Assembly (NCBI RefSeq): GCF_006475605.1
Contig: NZ_SSBC01000019.1
Location: 1 to 64,000 of the forward strand
DNA length: 64,000 bases
Origin: Asticcacaulis tiandongensis
GTDB lineage: Bacteria > Pseudomonadota > Alphaproteobacteria > Caulobacterales > Caulobacteraceae
Reading direction: 5' to 3'
Shown piece after piece: positions 53,725 to 63,100 of this stretch. The notes beneath the pieces are model-generated. The model made no database searches. It was not told the DNA's origin and saw only the letters and a list, made by a program, of their open reading frames with translations. The position numbers and the translations under genes were made by a program. Numbering within the stretch: the first letter of the stretch is position 1; the number at the start of each line of letters is the position of its first letter.

Positions 53725-56304
53725 TTATTGCCCGACGCTGACCGTGCGACCCGCGCGTTTACCATCCGGCGTGCGGGCGCGAATATCGACCTTACCCGTT
53801 ACCGCCACAGGGCCTTTATAGGCCTGCCATGACCCGCCCTGCGTGCGATATTCGATCCCGAGACCGGGGAACTCCGTCACCGCCAGAAGCTTGCCATTTT
53901 CGATCTTTGCCCCGACCGGTGCCAGACGATAGGCAATGCCATCGCGGTCAAGCAGTCGGTGATGCGCCGCCGCGCGTACCTTAAAGCCCTGCCAGTCCTT
54001 AAGCTGTGCCGTGCGATCCAGCCGGTTGTCTGCCGGATCATAGGACGCCCCCGGCTGATAAGGCATTTCCCACTCAGCCGTGCGCCAGGCGCGTTCCGAA
54101 AGCGCCAGAAGACGCGGGAACAGCATATATTCGCTCGCCGCATCGGTGCGGATGGTTTCCGACCATAGCTGCGCCTGAAAACCGGTTATCCGGCGGTCAG
54201 CCTCACGCGGGGTCTTGTCCTCAAGTGGCAGGAACTGCCCTTTGATATTATGGATCAGATAGGCATTGGCCGGCAGATTTTCCGGCTGATAGCTGAACAC
54301 CTTATAGGTGTCGGTAACCCGTGAGGACCAGTCATAGCCGCGCTCATCCGGATCAGGCGCATAGGGGTTATCGAAATAGGTGACATCCGGCGTCGAAATA
54401 ACGATTTCCCAGCCATGATTGCCCTGTGTATGCGCCTCACCAATCGCGCCGGTGTGCAACATGCCCCAGATATTTGACTGAACGTTTTTCGGCATTTTGG
54501 CCGCATCCGTATGGCCCATGCCGTCGCTCCAGCCTGCCGCCACGATATTACGCGCCGCCAGCCCCTGCGATACCTTTTCGATAAACAGCCCCCCAAGCTG
54601 CTTCGGCTCCAGACCGGTTTCGGCCATTAAGGCCTTACAGGCCGGTGACTCAACCCAGGCCCCCGCCGTTTCATCCGCACCAATATGATAACGCGTCAAA
54701 GGCTGCCCTGCTGTCTCATGCATGGCCACCACCTCATCGATCACCTTATCAAGGAAGCGATAGGTCGCCGGAATACAGACATTCAGCGTATTATCCGTAT
54801 AGGTCTGAATGCTCTTATATTGGGTGGTGTCTTCAGGCTCCACAAGGCGATAAAGATTAGCCTCTTCCGGCTTGCCTTCCGCCATCAGGCGACGATACCG
54901 CGCCTCCATAGACTGTACGGCGGCGCGGCTATGGCCCGGCATGTCAAACGACGGTAGCACCTGAATGTGACGCGCATCGGCATAGCGCACCAGTTCGATA
55001 TAATCTTCCTGTGAGAGGAATCCGTTGACCACGCCGGTCCCTTCGGGGCCAGCCCCCAGTTGCGGCAACAGGCAGGTATCTTCCTTCGGGTCGTGGCAAC
55101 GCTTGGCCCCGACCTCGGTCAGTTCCGGCAGGGCCTTGATCTCAAGCCGCCAGCCCTCGTCTTCGCCCAGATGCAGGTGCAGACGGTTGAGCTTATAAAC
55201 CGCCATCTGGTCGATGGTTTTCAGCAGGAATTCTTTGGAATGGAAATTACGCGCCACATCAATATGCAGGCCCCGGAAACCGAGACGCGGCACATCCGTG
55301 ATTTCCAGCGGCTTCAGGCTTCCGCCTTCATGGGCGATCTGCTGCCCCAGAGACCGCAAGGCATGCGACGCTCCCGCGGCATCGGCGGCGGTAATGTCTA
55401 TGCGATTGCCTGACGCCTTGACGCTGTAACTTTCAGCGGCACCGGAATTAGCATCAAGCGTAATATTAAGCGCGGGGCCTGAACCAAAGCCGCCGACGCC
55501 GGAACGGCTTAAGTAATCCAGTCCGGTTTGAACCTCGGCCTGCCCAAGACCTTTAAGGCTCAGGGTGACACCGCCCTTAAGCTCCAGCGCCTTTCCGCTC
55601 AGGCGCGTGATTTTTGCCGGTTGCGGGATAATGACAAATTCAGACGGCGCAACATCAGCCGAGCGCGCCATAATCTGGTCATAGGCTCGTTCCGGCGTCA
55701 GCCAGACAATCTGGTCATCTGCATCTGAGGTCGCCAGTTTCGCCTCGTCGGTCATGGGTGCAACAAACGGCAGATATTCGATGCCGGTTTCAGGATCAAT
55801 CGCCGCCCGCGTGGCCTCGATCACACGCGCCTCAAGCCCCTCAGACGCGACATAGATATTCGGCATAGGATAATAGCGCGAATAATAGTTGCCACGGCTG
55901 AGAAGTTTCAGAACATAGGTCTTACCGCCCTCAAGCTTCGCCCCCGCCTTGGGTGTAAACCGGTTGAGGTCGCCATTGATCCATTGCCAGTCGAACTGAT
56001 CACTGGTCACTTCAACGATGGGCGCGACATGGGAAATATAGAATGACCAGTCGCCGTCACCGGAAAACCCTTCGGGCAGGGTCAGGCTGATTTCCCCGAG
56101 GAAACATCTGCCGTCATCGGCACATTTAGTATTGCGATTATCGAGAATGGTGTGGACATAACCAGTCTTCGCCCCCAGCAGATCAAGGTCAGCCTGCGAT
56201 GCCGCCTGCACCCCTGAGGCCATCAGAAAAACGGTCGCCATACCCGTCAATCCCAAGGATTTAAAGCTATTGCGCATCAGGCGCTGGGGGGCAGAATGCC
56301 GCAT
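53725..56304 (-). CDS. GH20 beta-N-acetylhexosaminidase
   Basis: The 859-residue exported enzyme has a signal peptide, an N-terminal carbohydrate-binding-like domain of the hexosaminidase family (about 35-200), a GH20b domain, the catalytic TIM barrel with the D-E pair in H-I-G-A-D-E-T-A-G-A-W, and a C-terminal beta domain. It releases GlcNAc from chitin oligosaccharides or glycans. RBS GGGAG lies about 8 nt before the ATG. It pairs with the GlcNAc kinase and deaminase genes at the right end. Confidence 0.93.
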   Translation of the reverse strand: MRHSAPQRLMRNSFKSLGLTGMATVFLMASGVQAASQADLDLLGAKTGYVHTILDNRNTKCADDGRCFLGEISLTLPEGFSGDGDWSFYISHVAPIVEVTSDQFDWQWINGDLNRFTPKAGAKLEGGKTYVLKLLSRGNYYSRYYPMPNIYVASEGLEARVIEATRAAIDPETGIEYLPFVAPMTDEAKLATSDADDQIVWLTPERAYDQIMARSADVAPSEFVIIPQPAKITRLSGKALELKGGVTLSLKGLGQAEVQTGLDYLSRSGVGGFGSGPALNITLDANSGAAESYSVKASGNRIDITAADAAGASHALRSLGQQIAHEGGSLKPLEITDVPRLGFRGLHIDVARNFHSKEFLLKTIDQMAVYKLNRLHLHLGEDEGWRLEIKALPELTEVGAKRCHDPKEDTCLLPQLGAGPEGTGVVNGFLSQEDYIELVRYADARHIQVLPSFDMPGHSRAAVQSMEARYRRLMAEGKPEEANLYRLVEPEDTTQYKSIQTYTDNTLNVCIPATYRFLDKVIDEVVAMHETAGQPLTRYHIGADETAGAWVESPACKALMAETGLEPKQLGGLFIEKVSQGLAARNIVAAGWSDGMGHTDAAKMPKNVQSNIWGMLHTGAIGEAHTQGNHGWEIVISTPDVTYFDNPYAPDPDERGYDWSSRVTDTYKVFSYQPENLPANAYLIHNIKGQFLPLEDKTPREADRRITGFQAQLWSETIRTDAASEYMLFPRLLALSERAWRTAEWEMPYQPGASYDPADNRLDRTAQLKDWQGFKVRAAAHHRLLDRDGIAYRLAPVGAKIENGKLLAVTEFPGLGIEYRTQGGSWQAYKGPVAVTGKVDIRARTPDGKRAGRTVSVGQ

Positions 56305-56429
56305 TATGTCACTCCCGTAATATCATCTTTCGGGTATTTGCGGGGCAATTGACAAAAAAATCAAGCCGTAAATGTCAGATTTGATATAGATTGGTATTTT
56401 TTTGGTTCTTACCATAACGCTTGCCGCAT

Positions 56430-56456
56430 AAAAAATCCCCGCCGTTTCCGGCAGGG
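56430..56456 (-). terminator. Terminator of the lipoprotein-TonB receptor operon
   Basis: On the minus strand CCCTGCCG pairs with CGGCGGGG around GAAA, followed by A and six T residues. It lies 120 nt after the receptor stop codon. The rest of the 271-nt gap (56305-56575) holds repeat copy F and no gene. Confidence 0.8.
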
Positions 56457-56479
56457 ATCAAACTATAGCGGCCTCTCTT

Positions 56480-56538
56480 CTCCCTCCTGCTTAGCGGGAG
56501 GGTGGCGTTTGCGCCAAGGGCGCAAATGACGGGAGGGT
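56480..56538. repeat. Double-hairpin extragenic repeat, copy F
   Basis: C-C-C-T-C-C pairs with G-G-G-A-G-G-G around TGCTTAGC; a second stem lies in GCGTTTGCGCCAAGGGCGCAAATG; the end is GGGAGGGT. It sits downstream of the TonB-dependent receptor. Confidence 0.65.
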
Positions 56539-56575
56539 CTCTTGCGGGTTACACAAATACACCCTCCGCCAGACC

Positions 56576-59197
56576 CTAGAAATCGGTCGACAGGCTGAAG
56601 GATACGCTCTGACCGAGCTTGTAGTGATTGATATTCACCTTGCCATTGCGATCCTGATATTCCTCATAGTCCGTATCCAGAAGGTTACGCACTTCAAAGC
56701 CGAAGTTCAGGTCACGACCAAAGGCGTCAAAGCCCTTGCGATAGACGAAATCAAGCATGGCCCCCGGCTTTTGCATATAGTCAGGATAACCCGGCTTGCC
56801 ACGAGCCGAAATACGCTCGGACACATAGGTCAGTAGAAGCGTCGCCGTCGAATTGGCCTCGCTGTCCTGCCAGCCAAATTGCAGATTGGCGACATGATCA
56901 GACTGCCCCTGAAGGCGCGACCCGTCGATGATATAGTTCAAAGCCGGCGTCGGCAGGCCCTTGTTGGCCGCCGTATAGACCACATCACTGCCTGAGGCCG
57001 AAACCTCAGAATCTGTCCAGGTGTAGTTCGCCGCCACCAGCCAGCGCTTGGTGTCAAAGAACGCCCCGCTCACAGGTGAGTCAAACAGACCCTTATAGTC
57101 AAACTCAAGGCCATAGAGCGTGGCTTCCGGCGCATTGATATAGGACTGCTGGCCTTCGCCGGAACCGGTATCAAGGATGGTGGCCTCAACCGGCTTGTCC
57201 AGCTTCTTGTAGAAGAAACCCGAGGTGAAATGCACGCCCGCATCATAGTACCACTCATAGCGGACATCGAAATTGGTGATTTCGGTGTCCTTCAGATACG
57301 GGTTACCGGCAAACAGACGATCCTGCTCCGGATCAAGATACTGCTGCGGTGCCAGTTCGCGGAACTGCGGACGACCAATGGTCTTGGAGATACCTCCGCG
57401 CAGTTGCATGTTATCGCGGAAATTCCATGTCACGGTCGCCGAAGGCAGGACATAGCTTTCCTCGAACGGGTCAATAACATCCGGTGTCGGGTCATTGGCA
57501 AACAGCGACAGCACCGCAATCTCCTGCGTCGCCTTTTCATACCTGAGACCCGCCGCCAGCCGCACCAGAGGCACGACCTCGATATCAGCCTTCACAAAGG
57601 CCGCATCAACTTTCAGGCTACCCTCATAGGCTGCGGCCCCGTCAGAGCCGGTCACTTCAGTCAGCACCAGACGATCCGGCCCGATATTGAAATCGGCCAG
57701 CAGAAAATCAACGCGGGTATATTGTGCCTGAGCGGGCAGTGAGCCGAGATAGCTGAACTGACGGCTTTCGGCGGCGCGGATGTTTTCCAGACGGTCATAG
57801 CCACCGCTGATATTGCCGGTACGGCCATTGCCGAAATCGACGTCACGCGTCAGGGTGAACCCCGCACTGGTCACTTCATCGGTCAGGTTCGAGAAGTCGG
57901 TACGGTTACGTACACGCGACGCGTCATGATACCAAAGGCCTTCGCGATCCTGAGCGTAGGTGATGGTCTTTTCGTAAGGCACATCACGCGTGGTGCGCGC
58001 ATAGGAGGCCCGCCAGTTGAGTTTCCATACATCCGAAAGCTGATGCGTGCCGGTCAGTTGTGTCGTCGCCAGTTGGCGCGCATACCATCCGGTCTGATCA
58101 CGGCGACGCTCTTCACCGGCCCCACCGCTGTAACCTTCGCGCACCTGCGTACGCTTGGTGGTGTTGCGGATAAACAGGTTCGTCCACTGGATGTTGTGGC
58201 CGTCGCGCACAAACCCGAGACCCAGCAAGCCGTTCAGGCTGACATTGTTTTCGGTCGTGGCATAGTCATAGTCATCATAGACATGCAGGGCATTTTCCTG
58301 ATCGATCTCACCGGTTTGCTGAATGCCCGTACGCGTCTTCCAGCCATTGGAAAAATCAACAAGACCGATCAGGCCCAGTTCGCCACCCGCAACCTCAAAG
58401 CCACGCCCACCCGACAGGTTAAAGCTGAAATTGGCCGGAATCGCATCGCTCTGCTGAATGAGATTGAGCGGCGCATTGGTCAGGCTGTGACCGATTTTCT
58501 GAAGCTCGGCATCAGTGAAATTACCCGACGAAATACGCTTGCCGGTTTTCAGGGCATTACGCAATTCCGAAGGCAGACCGCGTGTGCCGTCATCAAAACC
58601 GATCGGATCCGTATCAGACCCGTAGTGGGTGAAACCGTCCTTGAAGGTGGTTTCCGAATTCCCGCTGGTGCCGATACCGATGCTCAGAAACGGCTCGCGC
58701 GGGGTGGTTATGGTACGCAGATCAACCACACCACCGCCAAATTCCCCCCAGTAATCCGCCGAATGGGTCTTTTGCACCGATACGCGTTGCAGGATTGAGG
58801 CGGGGAACAGATCCAGCGGCACCACCCGTTGCAAAGGCTCAGGCGACGGCAGCGGCGATCCGTTCAGAAGTGCGGACGAATAACGCTCGCCCAGACCGCG
58901 CACATAGATAAAGCGCCCTTCGACAAGGCTCAGACCCGTCACGCGCGTCAGCGCGGCGGCAGCAGAATCATCACCGGTGCGCTTCAGGTCTTCGTTGGTC
59001 AGGATCGAGGTGACTTCGGCGGTGCGGCGCATGGTATTGGGCACATTGCGCCCGCGCACGACCACTTCGGTGACCTCATCTACCTGTTCGGCCGCGTTGT
59101 CCGCCGCTACGGTTTCATTGGCATAGGCGGGCAAGGCCACACCCAGCGCTGTGGTCGCCAGCAGAAGGCTGCAAAGCGACGAAATATTCGTTCTCAT
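56576..59197 (-). CDS. TonB-dependent outer-membrane receptor
   Basis: This 873-residue receptor has a signal peptide, a TonB-box-like V-D-E-V-T-E-V-V-V at about 39-47, a plug domain (R-G-L-G-E-R-Y, N-G-S-P-L-P-S-P-E-P, G-E-F-G-G-G-V-V-D-L-R-T) and a barrel ending in Phe, as expected for outer-membrane insertion. It lies 101 nt downstream of a lipoprotein gene on the same strand; the pairing suggests a receptor plus surface ligand-binding partner. The ligand is unknown; glycans are plausible from the nearby GH20, GH16 and GlcNAc genes. Confidence 0.92.
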   Translation of the reverse strand: MRTNISSLCSLLLATTALGVALPAYANETVAADNAAEQVDEVTEVVVRGRNVPNTMRRTAEVTSILTNEDLKRTGDDSAAAALTRVTGLSLVEGRFIYVRGLGERYSSALLNGSPLPSPEPLQRVVPLDLFPASILQRVSVQKTHSADYWGEFGGGVVDLRTITTPREPFLSIGIGTSGNSETTFKDGFTHYGSDTDPIGFDDGTRGLPSELRNALKTGKRISSGNFTDAELQKIGHSLTNAPLNLIQQSDAIPANFSFNLSGGRGFEVAGGELGLIGLVDFSNGWKTRTGIQQTGEIDQENALHVYDDYDYATTENNVSLNGLLGLGFVRDGHNIQWTNLFIRNTTKRTQVREGYSGGAGEERRRDQTGWYARQLATTQLTGTHQLSDVWKLNWRASYARTTRDVPYEKTITYAQDREGLWYHDASRVRNRTDFSNLTDEVTSAGFTLTRDVDFGNGRTGNISGGYDRLENIRAAESRQFSYLGSLPAQAQYTRVDFLLADFNIGPDRLVLTEVTGSDGAAAYEGSLKVDAAFVKADIEVVPLVRLAAGLRYEKATQEIAVLSLFANDPTPDVIDPFEESYVLPSATVTWNFRDNMQLRGGISKTIGRPQFRELAPQQYLDPEQDRLFAGNPYLKDTEITNFDVRYEWYYDAGVHFTSGFFYKKLDKPVEATILDTGSGEGQQSYINAPEATLYGLEFDYKGLFDSPVSGAFFDTKRWLVAANYTWTDSEVSASGSDVVYTAANKGLPTPALNYIIDGSRLQGQSDHVANLQFGWQDSEANSTATLLLTYVSERISARGKPGYPDYMQKPGAMLDFVYRKGFDAFGRDLNFGFEVRNLLDTDYEEYQDRNGKVNINHYKLGQSVSFSLSTDF

Positions 59198-59298
59198 ATT
59201 GGGTAAACCTTTTGCTGGTCGGTAAAAACAGGGCCGAAGGCGGCGGACTTTCCCCGTATTACGGGAACCGTCACACCGCCCTTACAGACCAGAGCTGC

Positions 59299-60777
59299 TT
59301 AACAGACTGTCCCGTCGAGATCGCAGGTCCAGCCCTTCCACCAGTTGTCGTTGCCGTCCTTGACCGCACCGATGTAACCGACGTTCTGGAAGAAGGTGCC
59401 GCTTAAGGTCACCGGCGTCACACCGTTCTCGTTAGACCCATTGGTGAAGCCCGACAGGGTCGAGGTGCCGGCAGCGGTGTTATTGGTACCTGCATCAAAC
59501 AGAGCCTGAATGCCCGTCGCGCCAATTCCCGACGAAGAGGTCGAGAACGGCTTGGTGCCGCAGGACAGATGTACGCCATTGAAAGTCGGAGCGGTTCCCG
59601 CACCGACGACGCGGATACAGGCCGCAGCCGACGGGTTCTGAACCACGATCACCGAGTTAAAGAGACCGAGCTTCGTATCCGAGTTCAGCTCCAGACCTTC
59701 GTTCGACTTGGTCGAGCGGCTGATCAGGGTGGCATTGGCAATCTTTGGGTGCGACAGCAAGCTCTTGTTACCGGCGCTCGACATTTCGAACATGCGGTCA
59801 CCGCCGTTTTCGCGCTGACGCAGGATCATGAACTGGACATAGCCACCTTCATCACCGGCGCCATAACCGCCCCAACCGTTATCCGTATCGAAGCTGTCAT
59901 CGTCATTGCCGGTCAGGACGATATATTTCAGATTGACCGTACCCCCGAACATTTCGATGCCGTCATCCGACGAATTGTGAACCTGGATGTACTCGGCAAC
60001 CGTACCCGTACCGACACCGGCGAAGGTGATGCCGTTCAGTTCCTTGTCAGGCTGAACTTCAAAGCCCGAATGCTGAACGCGAACATATTTCAGGATGCCG
60101 GAATTATCGGTCGGTGTATTACCGCCGTATACGGCGTTAGCGCCTTCAACCTGACCTTCGGAACAGGCGACGTTCGGCGGCGTTACACCGGCCGGACAAA
60201 CATTGGTTGGTGCGCGACCCGCCAGAACCAGACCACCCCATTGGCCGATCGAGTCAACATTGGTCGTGCGCTCAACGCTTTGCTTGGATGTGAAGATGAT
60301 CGGGTCGGTCGCCGTACCTTCGGCGAAGATTTGCGAACCGCGCTGAACGATCATGAAATCGCTGCCGCTCGAACCAAAGATCTTAACGCCTGGCTCAACC
60401 GTCAGGATCGCCTTGGAACCACCGGGCAGAACGCTGTCCGGGTTCGGGCCCATGTCCACACCGACCGATACGCGGCCCGAAAGCGAATAGATAACGCCCG
60501 GCAATTTTTTAAGCACCAGATTACCATTGATCTGGTTCGGCAACTGACAGTTACGCAGACCCGCGATGACGCCGACATTGCTCAGACCGGTCGGGCAGTC
60601 TGCCGCCGCACCGGACGAATCCGAAGAACCTGACGAACCCGAGCTTGAGCCGCCACCACCGATAAAACCGCCTTCCCCCGGAGACGCCACCTTGTCGGCC
60701 CCGAAACAGCCCGCCAGCGCTACCGCTGCTGCGAAGCCCATCAGTCCCATACGCACTTTTGTTGATTTCGTCAGCAT
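59299..60777 (-). CDS. Putative surface lipoprotein, beta-helix-like, partner of the TonB-dependent receptor
   Basis: The 492-residue protein has a lipoprotein signal (A-L-A-G-C, Cys at about residue 24), a Gly/Ser-rich linker, and a long beta-strand-rich body with motifs like L-T-V-E-P-G-V-K-I-F-G, G-Q-W-G-G-L-V-L-A-G and S-D-D-G-I-E-M-F-G-G that suggest a right-handed beta-helix. Four or more Cys in the body may form disulfides. The ATG at 60777 has GGAG 8 nt upstream; the longer frame adds 34 unlikely residues. I know of similar lipoproteins next to TonB receptors but no proven function. Confidence 0.8.
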   Translation of the reverse strand: MLTKSTKVRMGLMGFAAAVALAGCFGADKVASPGEGGFIGGGGSSSGSSGSSDSSGAAADCPTGLSNVGVIAGLRNCQLPNQINGNLVLKKLPGVIYSLSGRVSVGVDMGPNPDSVLPGGSKAILTVEPGVKIFGSSGSDFMIVQRGSQIFAEGTATDPIIFTSKQSVERTTNVDSIGQWGGLVLAGRAPTNVCPAGVTPPNVACSEGQVEGANAVYGGNTPTDNSGILKYVRVQHSGFEVQPDKELNGITFAGVGTGTVAEYIQVHNSSDDGIEMFGGTVNLKYIVLTGNDDDSFDTDNGWGGYGAGDEGGYVQFMILRQRENGGDRMFEMSSAGNKSLLSHPKIANATLISRSTKSNEGLELNSDTKLGLFNSVIVVQNPSAAACIRVVGAGTAPTFNGVHLSCGTKPFSTSSSGIGATGIQALFDAGTNNTAAGTSTLSGFTNGSNENGVTPVTLSGTFFQNVGYIGAVKDGNDNWWKGWTCDLDGTVC

Positions 60778-60979
60778 CCTGCAATCTCCAACGTTTGCTT
60801 TTAAAACGGCACGTCGGAGCGTCTTGCCTACCCCCACACGTAACCCGGTTGTGCGGCTTATAAGGAGGCTGTGTGACACTAAGCCGAAACTAATGTGACA
60901 GATTTGTGCAGGTGGTCAGGCGGCACGGTTTAATGGCGCGCTTGTGTTGACAAAGACACAGGATGACGGACTGCAAGGC

Positions 60980-61016
60980 AAAAAAAAGCGGCCCCCAAAC
61001 TGAGAGCCGCTGGCAT
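60980..61016 (-). terminator. Minus-strand terminator with no assigned upstream gene
   Basis: On the minus strand AGCGGC pairs with GCCGCT around a 13-nt loop and is followed by eight T residues. No recognised gene lies immediately upstream on that strand, which implies an unannotated short transcript. Confidence 0.6.
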
Positions 61017-61019
61017 AGG

Positions 61020-61211
61020 TTAGGGCGTCCCGCACGAGGGAAGCGCGGTAAATGCCCATGCATAAACAGAGCCATCCGAACAAATTCGGATAAGGTACAC
61101 GTCAGAAAAGGTCGCATACCGGATAGCGGTGCTACGAACGTAACAATACCTATATATTACCACTAAATGAGTCAAGGCGCATTTTTTATCGCCATATAAT
61201 AACCAATGCAA
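61020..61211 (-). other. Possible small gene or small RNA ending at the terminator
   Basis: A 63-codon open frame ends 4 nt before the terminator hairpin. Its second half (I-R-I-C-S-D-G-S-V-Y-A-W, ending L-P-S-C-G-T-P) has a two-cysteine, exported-protein look, but the start codon lacks a ribosome-binding site. TTGACT at 61170-61175 (minus) could be a -35 box for a transcript that begins inside the frame. The transcript would contain the hairpin ATCCGAA-N4-TTCGGAT. Whether it is peptide or RNA cannot be decided from sequence. Confidence 0.25.
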
Positions 61212-61412
61212 CGACAGGCCCTGGCAAAATCACCCCTCAGGCCTTAACACTTTGAACAACCATTATTACGTTGAATACAATGTATTTTTTTCCCACCCAC
61301 ACATGAAGACCTCTTTAAACTCAGTCCCACCATAAAAACGCCACTTGTGTTTTTTCAAAATTCAGGCAATACCAAATATAATAATTGGCCTTATAAACAA
61401 TGGAAACGCTAC

Positions 61413-62333
61413 GTGACCGGCACATCCGTAAACTGGTTTATCGGCATTGACGGCGGCGGCACCGGCTGCCGCGCCCGCCTGCGCGATCGTTCAGGCCGCG
61501 TTCTGGGGCAGGGCAAGGGCGGCGCCGCCAATATCCGTCTCGGCCTGCCCACCGCCTGGAGCCATATGCTTGAGGCCATAGATCAGGCCCTGTCTGAGGC
61601 CGGTCTGAGGCGCGATATCTTTCCTGAAACCGCGCTCGGCCTCGGGCTGGCGGGCATTACCACTTCTGACGATGCTCGCCGCGCCATAGAATCTGGCCCG
61701 GACTTCGGCTTTGTGAATGCCGCCTCGGATGGCCATGCCGCCTGTCTGGGGGCCTTTGGCGGTAAGGACGGAGCCATACTGATTACCGGCACCGGCAGCG
61801 CCGGTTACGCATGGGTGGCACAAACCGCCCATTGCATTGGCGGCTGGGGGTTTGAAGTCAATGACGACGGTTCCGCCGCAGTCATGGGCCGCGAAGCCGT
61901 GCGCATCGCGCTGCACGGTTTTGACGGCATAGGCCCGCAAAGCGCCTTCAGCCGCGCCATTATCGACCATCTTGGCGGACACCCGTCACAGGTCGTGGCC
62001 TTTGCCACCACCGCCAGACCGGCCCATTACGGCGCACTGGCCCCGATCATCATGGCCCATGCCGCCAAAGGCGACGCGCTGGCCGTCACTCTGGTTCAGG
62101 ACGCCGCACAGGCACTGGGCAAATATATCCGGCGACTGAGCGATCTTGGGGCACCGGATATCTGCCTGATGGGCGGCATGGCCGCACCCCTGACGCCGTG
62201 GTTATCGCCCTGGGCGCGCGCCAGCCTGTCACAACCGCTCAATGACGCGGTTGACGGGGCGCTGCAACTGGCGGCGGGTGCCCCCAACGGGCTTGACGCG
62301 TCACACATAAAACAGACGGAGGCGATGATATGA
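61413..62333 (+). CDS. N-acetylglucosamine kinase-like protein (BadF/BadG/BcrA ATPase family)
   Basis: A sugar kinase of the ASKHA fold with W-F-I-G-I-D-G-G-G-T-G-C, the phosphate-2 motif L-I-T-G-T-G-S-A-G-Y and D-D-G-S. From GTG at 61413, which has GGAAA upstream, it is 306 residues; an ATG at 61347 would add 22 residues of unlikely, Asn-rich sequence. It would phosphorylate GlcNAc released by the GH20 enzyme. Its end overlaps the CutC-like gene by 4 nt and a deaminase gene follows. Confidence 0.85.
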   Translation: MTGTSVNWFIGIDGGGTGCRARLRDRSGRVLGQGKGGAANIRLGLPTAWSHMLEAIDQALSEAGLRRDIFPETALGLGLAGITTSDDARRAIESGPDFGFVNAASDGHAACLGAFGGKDGAILITGTGSAGYAWVAQTAHCIGGWGFEVNDDGSAAVMGREAVRIALHGFDGIGPQSAFSRAIIDHLGGHPSQVVAFATTARPAHYGALAPIIMAHAAKGDALAVTLVQDAAQALGKYIRRLSDLGAPDICLMGGMAAPLTPWLSPWARASLSQPLNDAVDGALQLAAGAPNGLDASHIKQTEAMI

Positions 62334-63085
62334 GCCTGTGTCTCGAAGTCGCCGTCGATAGCCCGTCAGGTTTCAAAGCCGCCATCGCCGGTGGCGCGCA
62401 TCGCATTGAACTGTGCGCCGCCCTAAGCGTCGGCGGGCTTACCCCCTCCCCCGGCCTGATGCGTCTGGCGGCAGAAACCGCCACACCGGTCAGGGCCATG
62501 ATCCGCCCGCGTATCGGCGGCTTTGTCTATACGCCGACCGAATATGATGTCATGCGCCGTGACATTGACGCCGTGCGCGAAGCGGGCCTTGCCGGTATTG
62601 TCATCGGGGCCAACCGCCTGACCGGTGAACTTGACGAAGACCTGCTGCGTCGGCTGGCCGATCACGCGCAGGGTCTGGAAATTGCCCTGCACCGCGCCAT
62701 TGACCTGACGCCTGATCCTCTGGCGGCACTGGAAACCGCTATCGAACTGCGGTTTAACACCATTCTGACCTCTGGCCGCGCCCCAAAAGCCATCGACGGC
62801 CTTGAGACACTGACGGCGCTCAATCGTCAGGCCGCCGACCGTATCGAAATCATGCCCGGCGGCGGCATTAACGCCGATAACGCCCAAAGGCTCGTTGAAA
62901 CTACCGGCGTGACATGGCTGCACGCCTCCTGTTCCGAACCCCTGCCCGTCATCGACAAGGCCGATGTCAGTCTGGGTTTCATTACCCCCGACGCCCGCGA
63001 CACCAGCCATACCGCCGTCCTGCGCCTGACGCAGGTGCTCGGCGACCTGTCGCGCTTGTCGAAGCCCGAAGCACACACCATTTAG
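62330..63085 (+). CDS. cutC: CutC family protein
   Basis: The 251-residue TIM-barrel protein has the CutC start L-E-V-A-V-D-S, R-I-E-L-C-A-A-L-S-V-G-G-L-T-P-S, M-I-R-P-R-G-like I-R-P-R-I-G-G-F-V-Y, and L-T-S-G-R-A. CutC was first linked to copper handling, but here it is translationally coupled to GlcNAc kinase and precedes a GlcN-6-P deaminase-like gene, so a sugar-metabolic role is more likely in this organism. Confidence 0.88.
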   Translation: MSLCLEVAVDSPSGFKAAIAGGAHRIELCAALSVGGLTPSPGLMRLAAETATPVRAMIRPRIGGFVYTPTEYDVMRRDIDAVREAGLAGIVIGANRLTGELDEDLLRRLADHAQGLEIALHRAIDLTPDPLAALETAIELRFNTILTSGRAPKAIDGLETLTALNRQAADRIEIMPGGGINADNAQRLVETTGVTWLHASCSEPLPVIDKADVSLGFITPDARDTSHTAVLRLTQVLGDLSRLSKPEAHTI

Positions 63086-63100
63086 GAAAGACAGAATACT

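Larger units (their letters stand above)
60778..61412. other. Long intergenic region before the GlcNAc operon
   Basis: This 635-nt gap holds the promoter side of the lipoprotein operon on the left, a minus-strand terminator-like hairpin in the middle with a small open frame upstream of it, and an AT-rich stretch (61190-61410) likely to carry the GlcNAc kinase promoter. Confidence 0.6.

Noticed and set aside
60890-61117. 75-codon minus-strand frame in the intergenic region
   Set aside because: It reads straight through the terminator hairpin and T-run, so it is unlikely to be translated as a unit.
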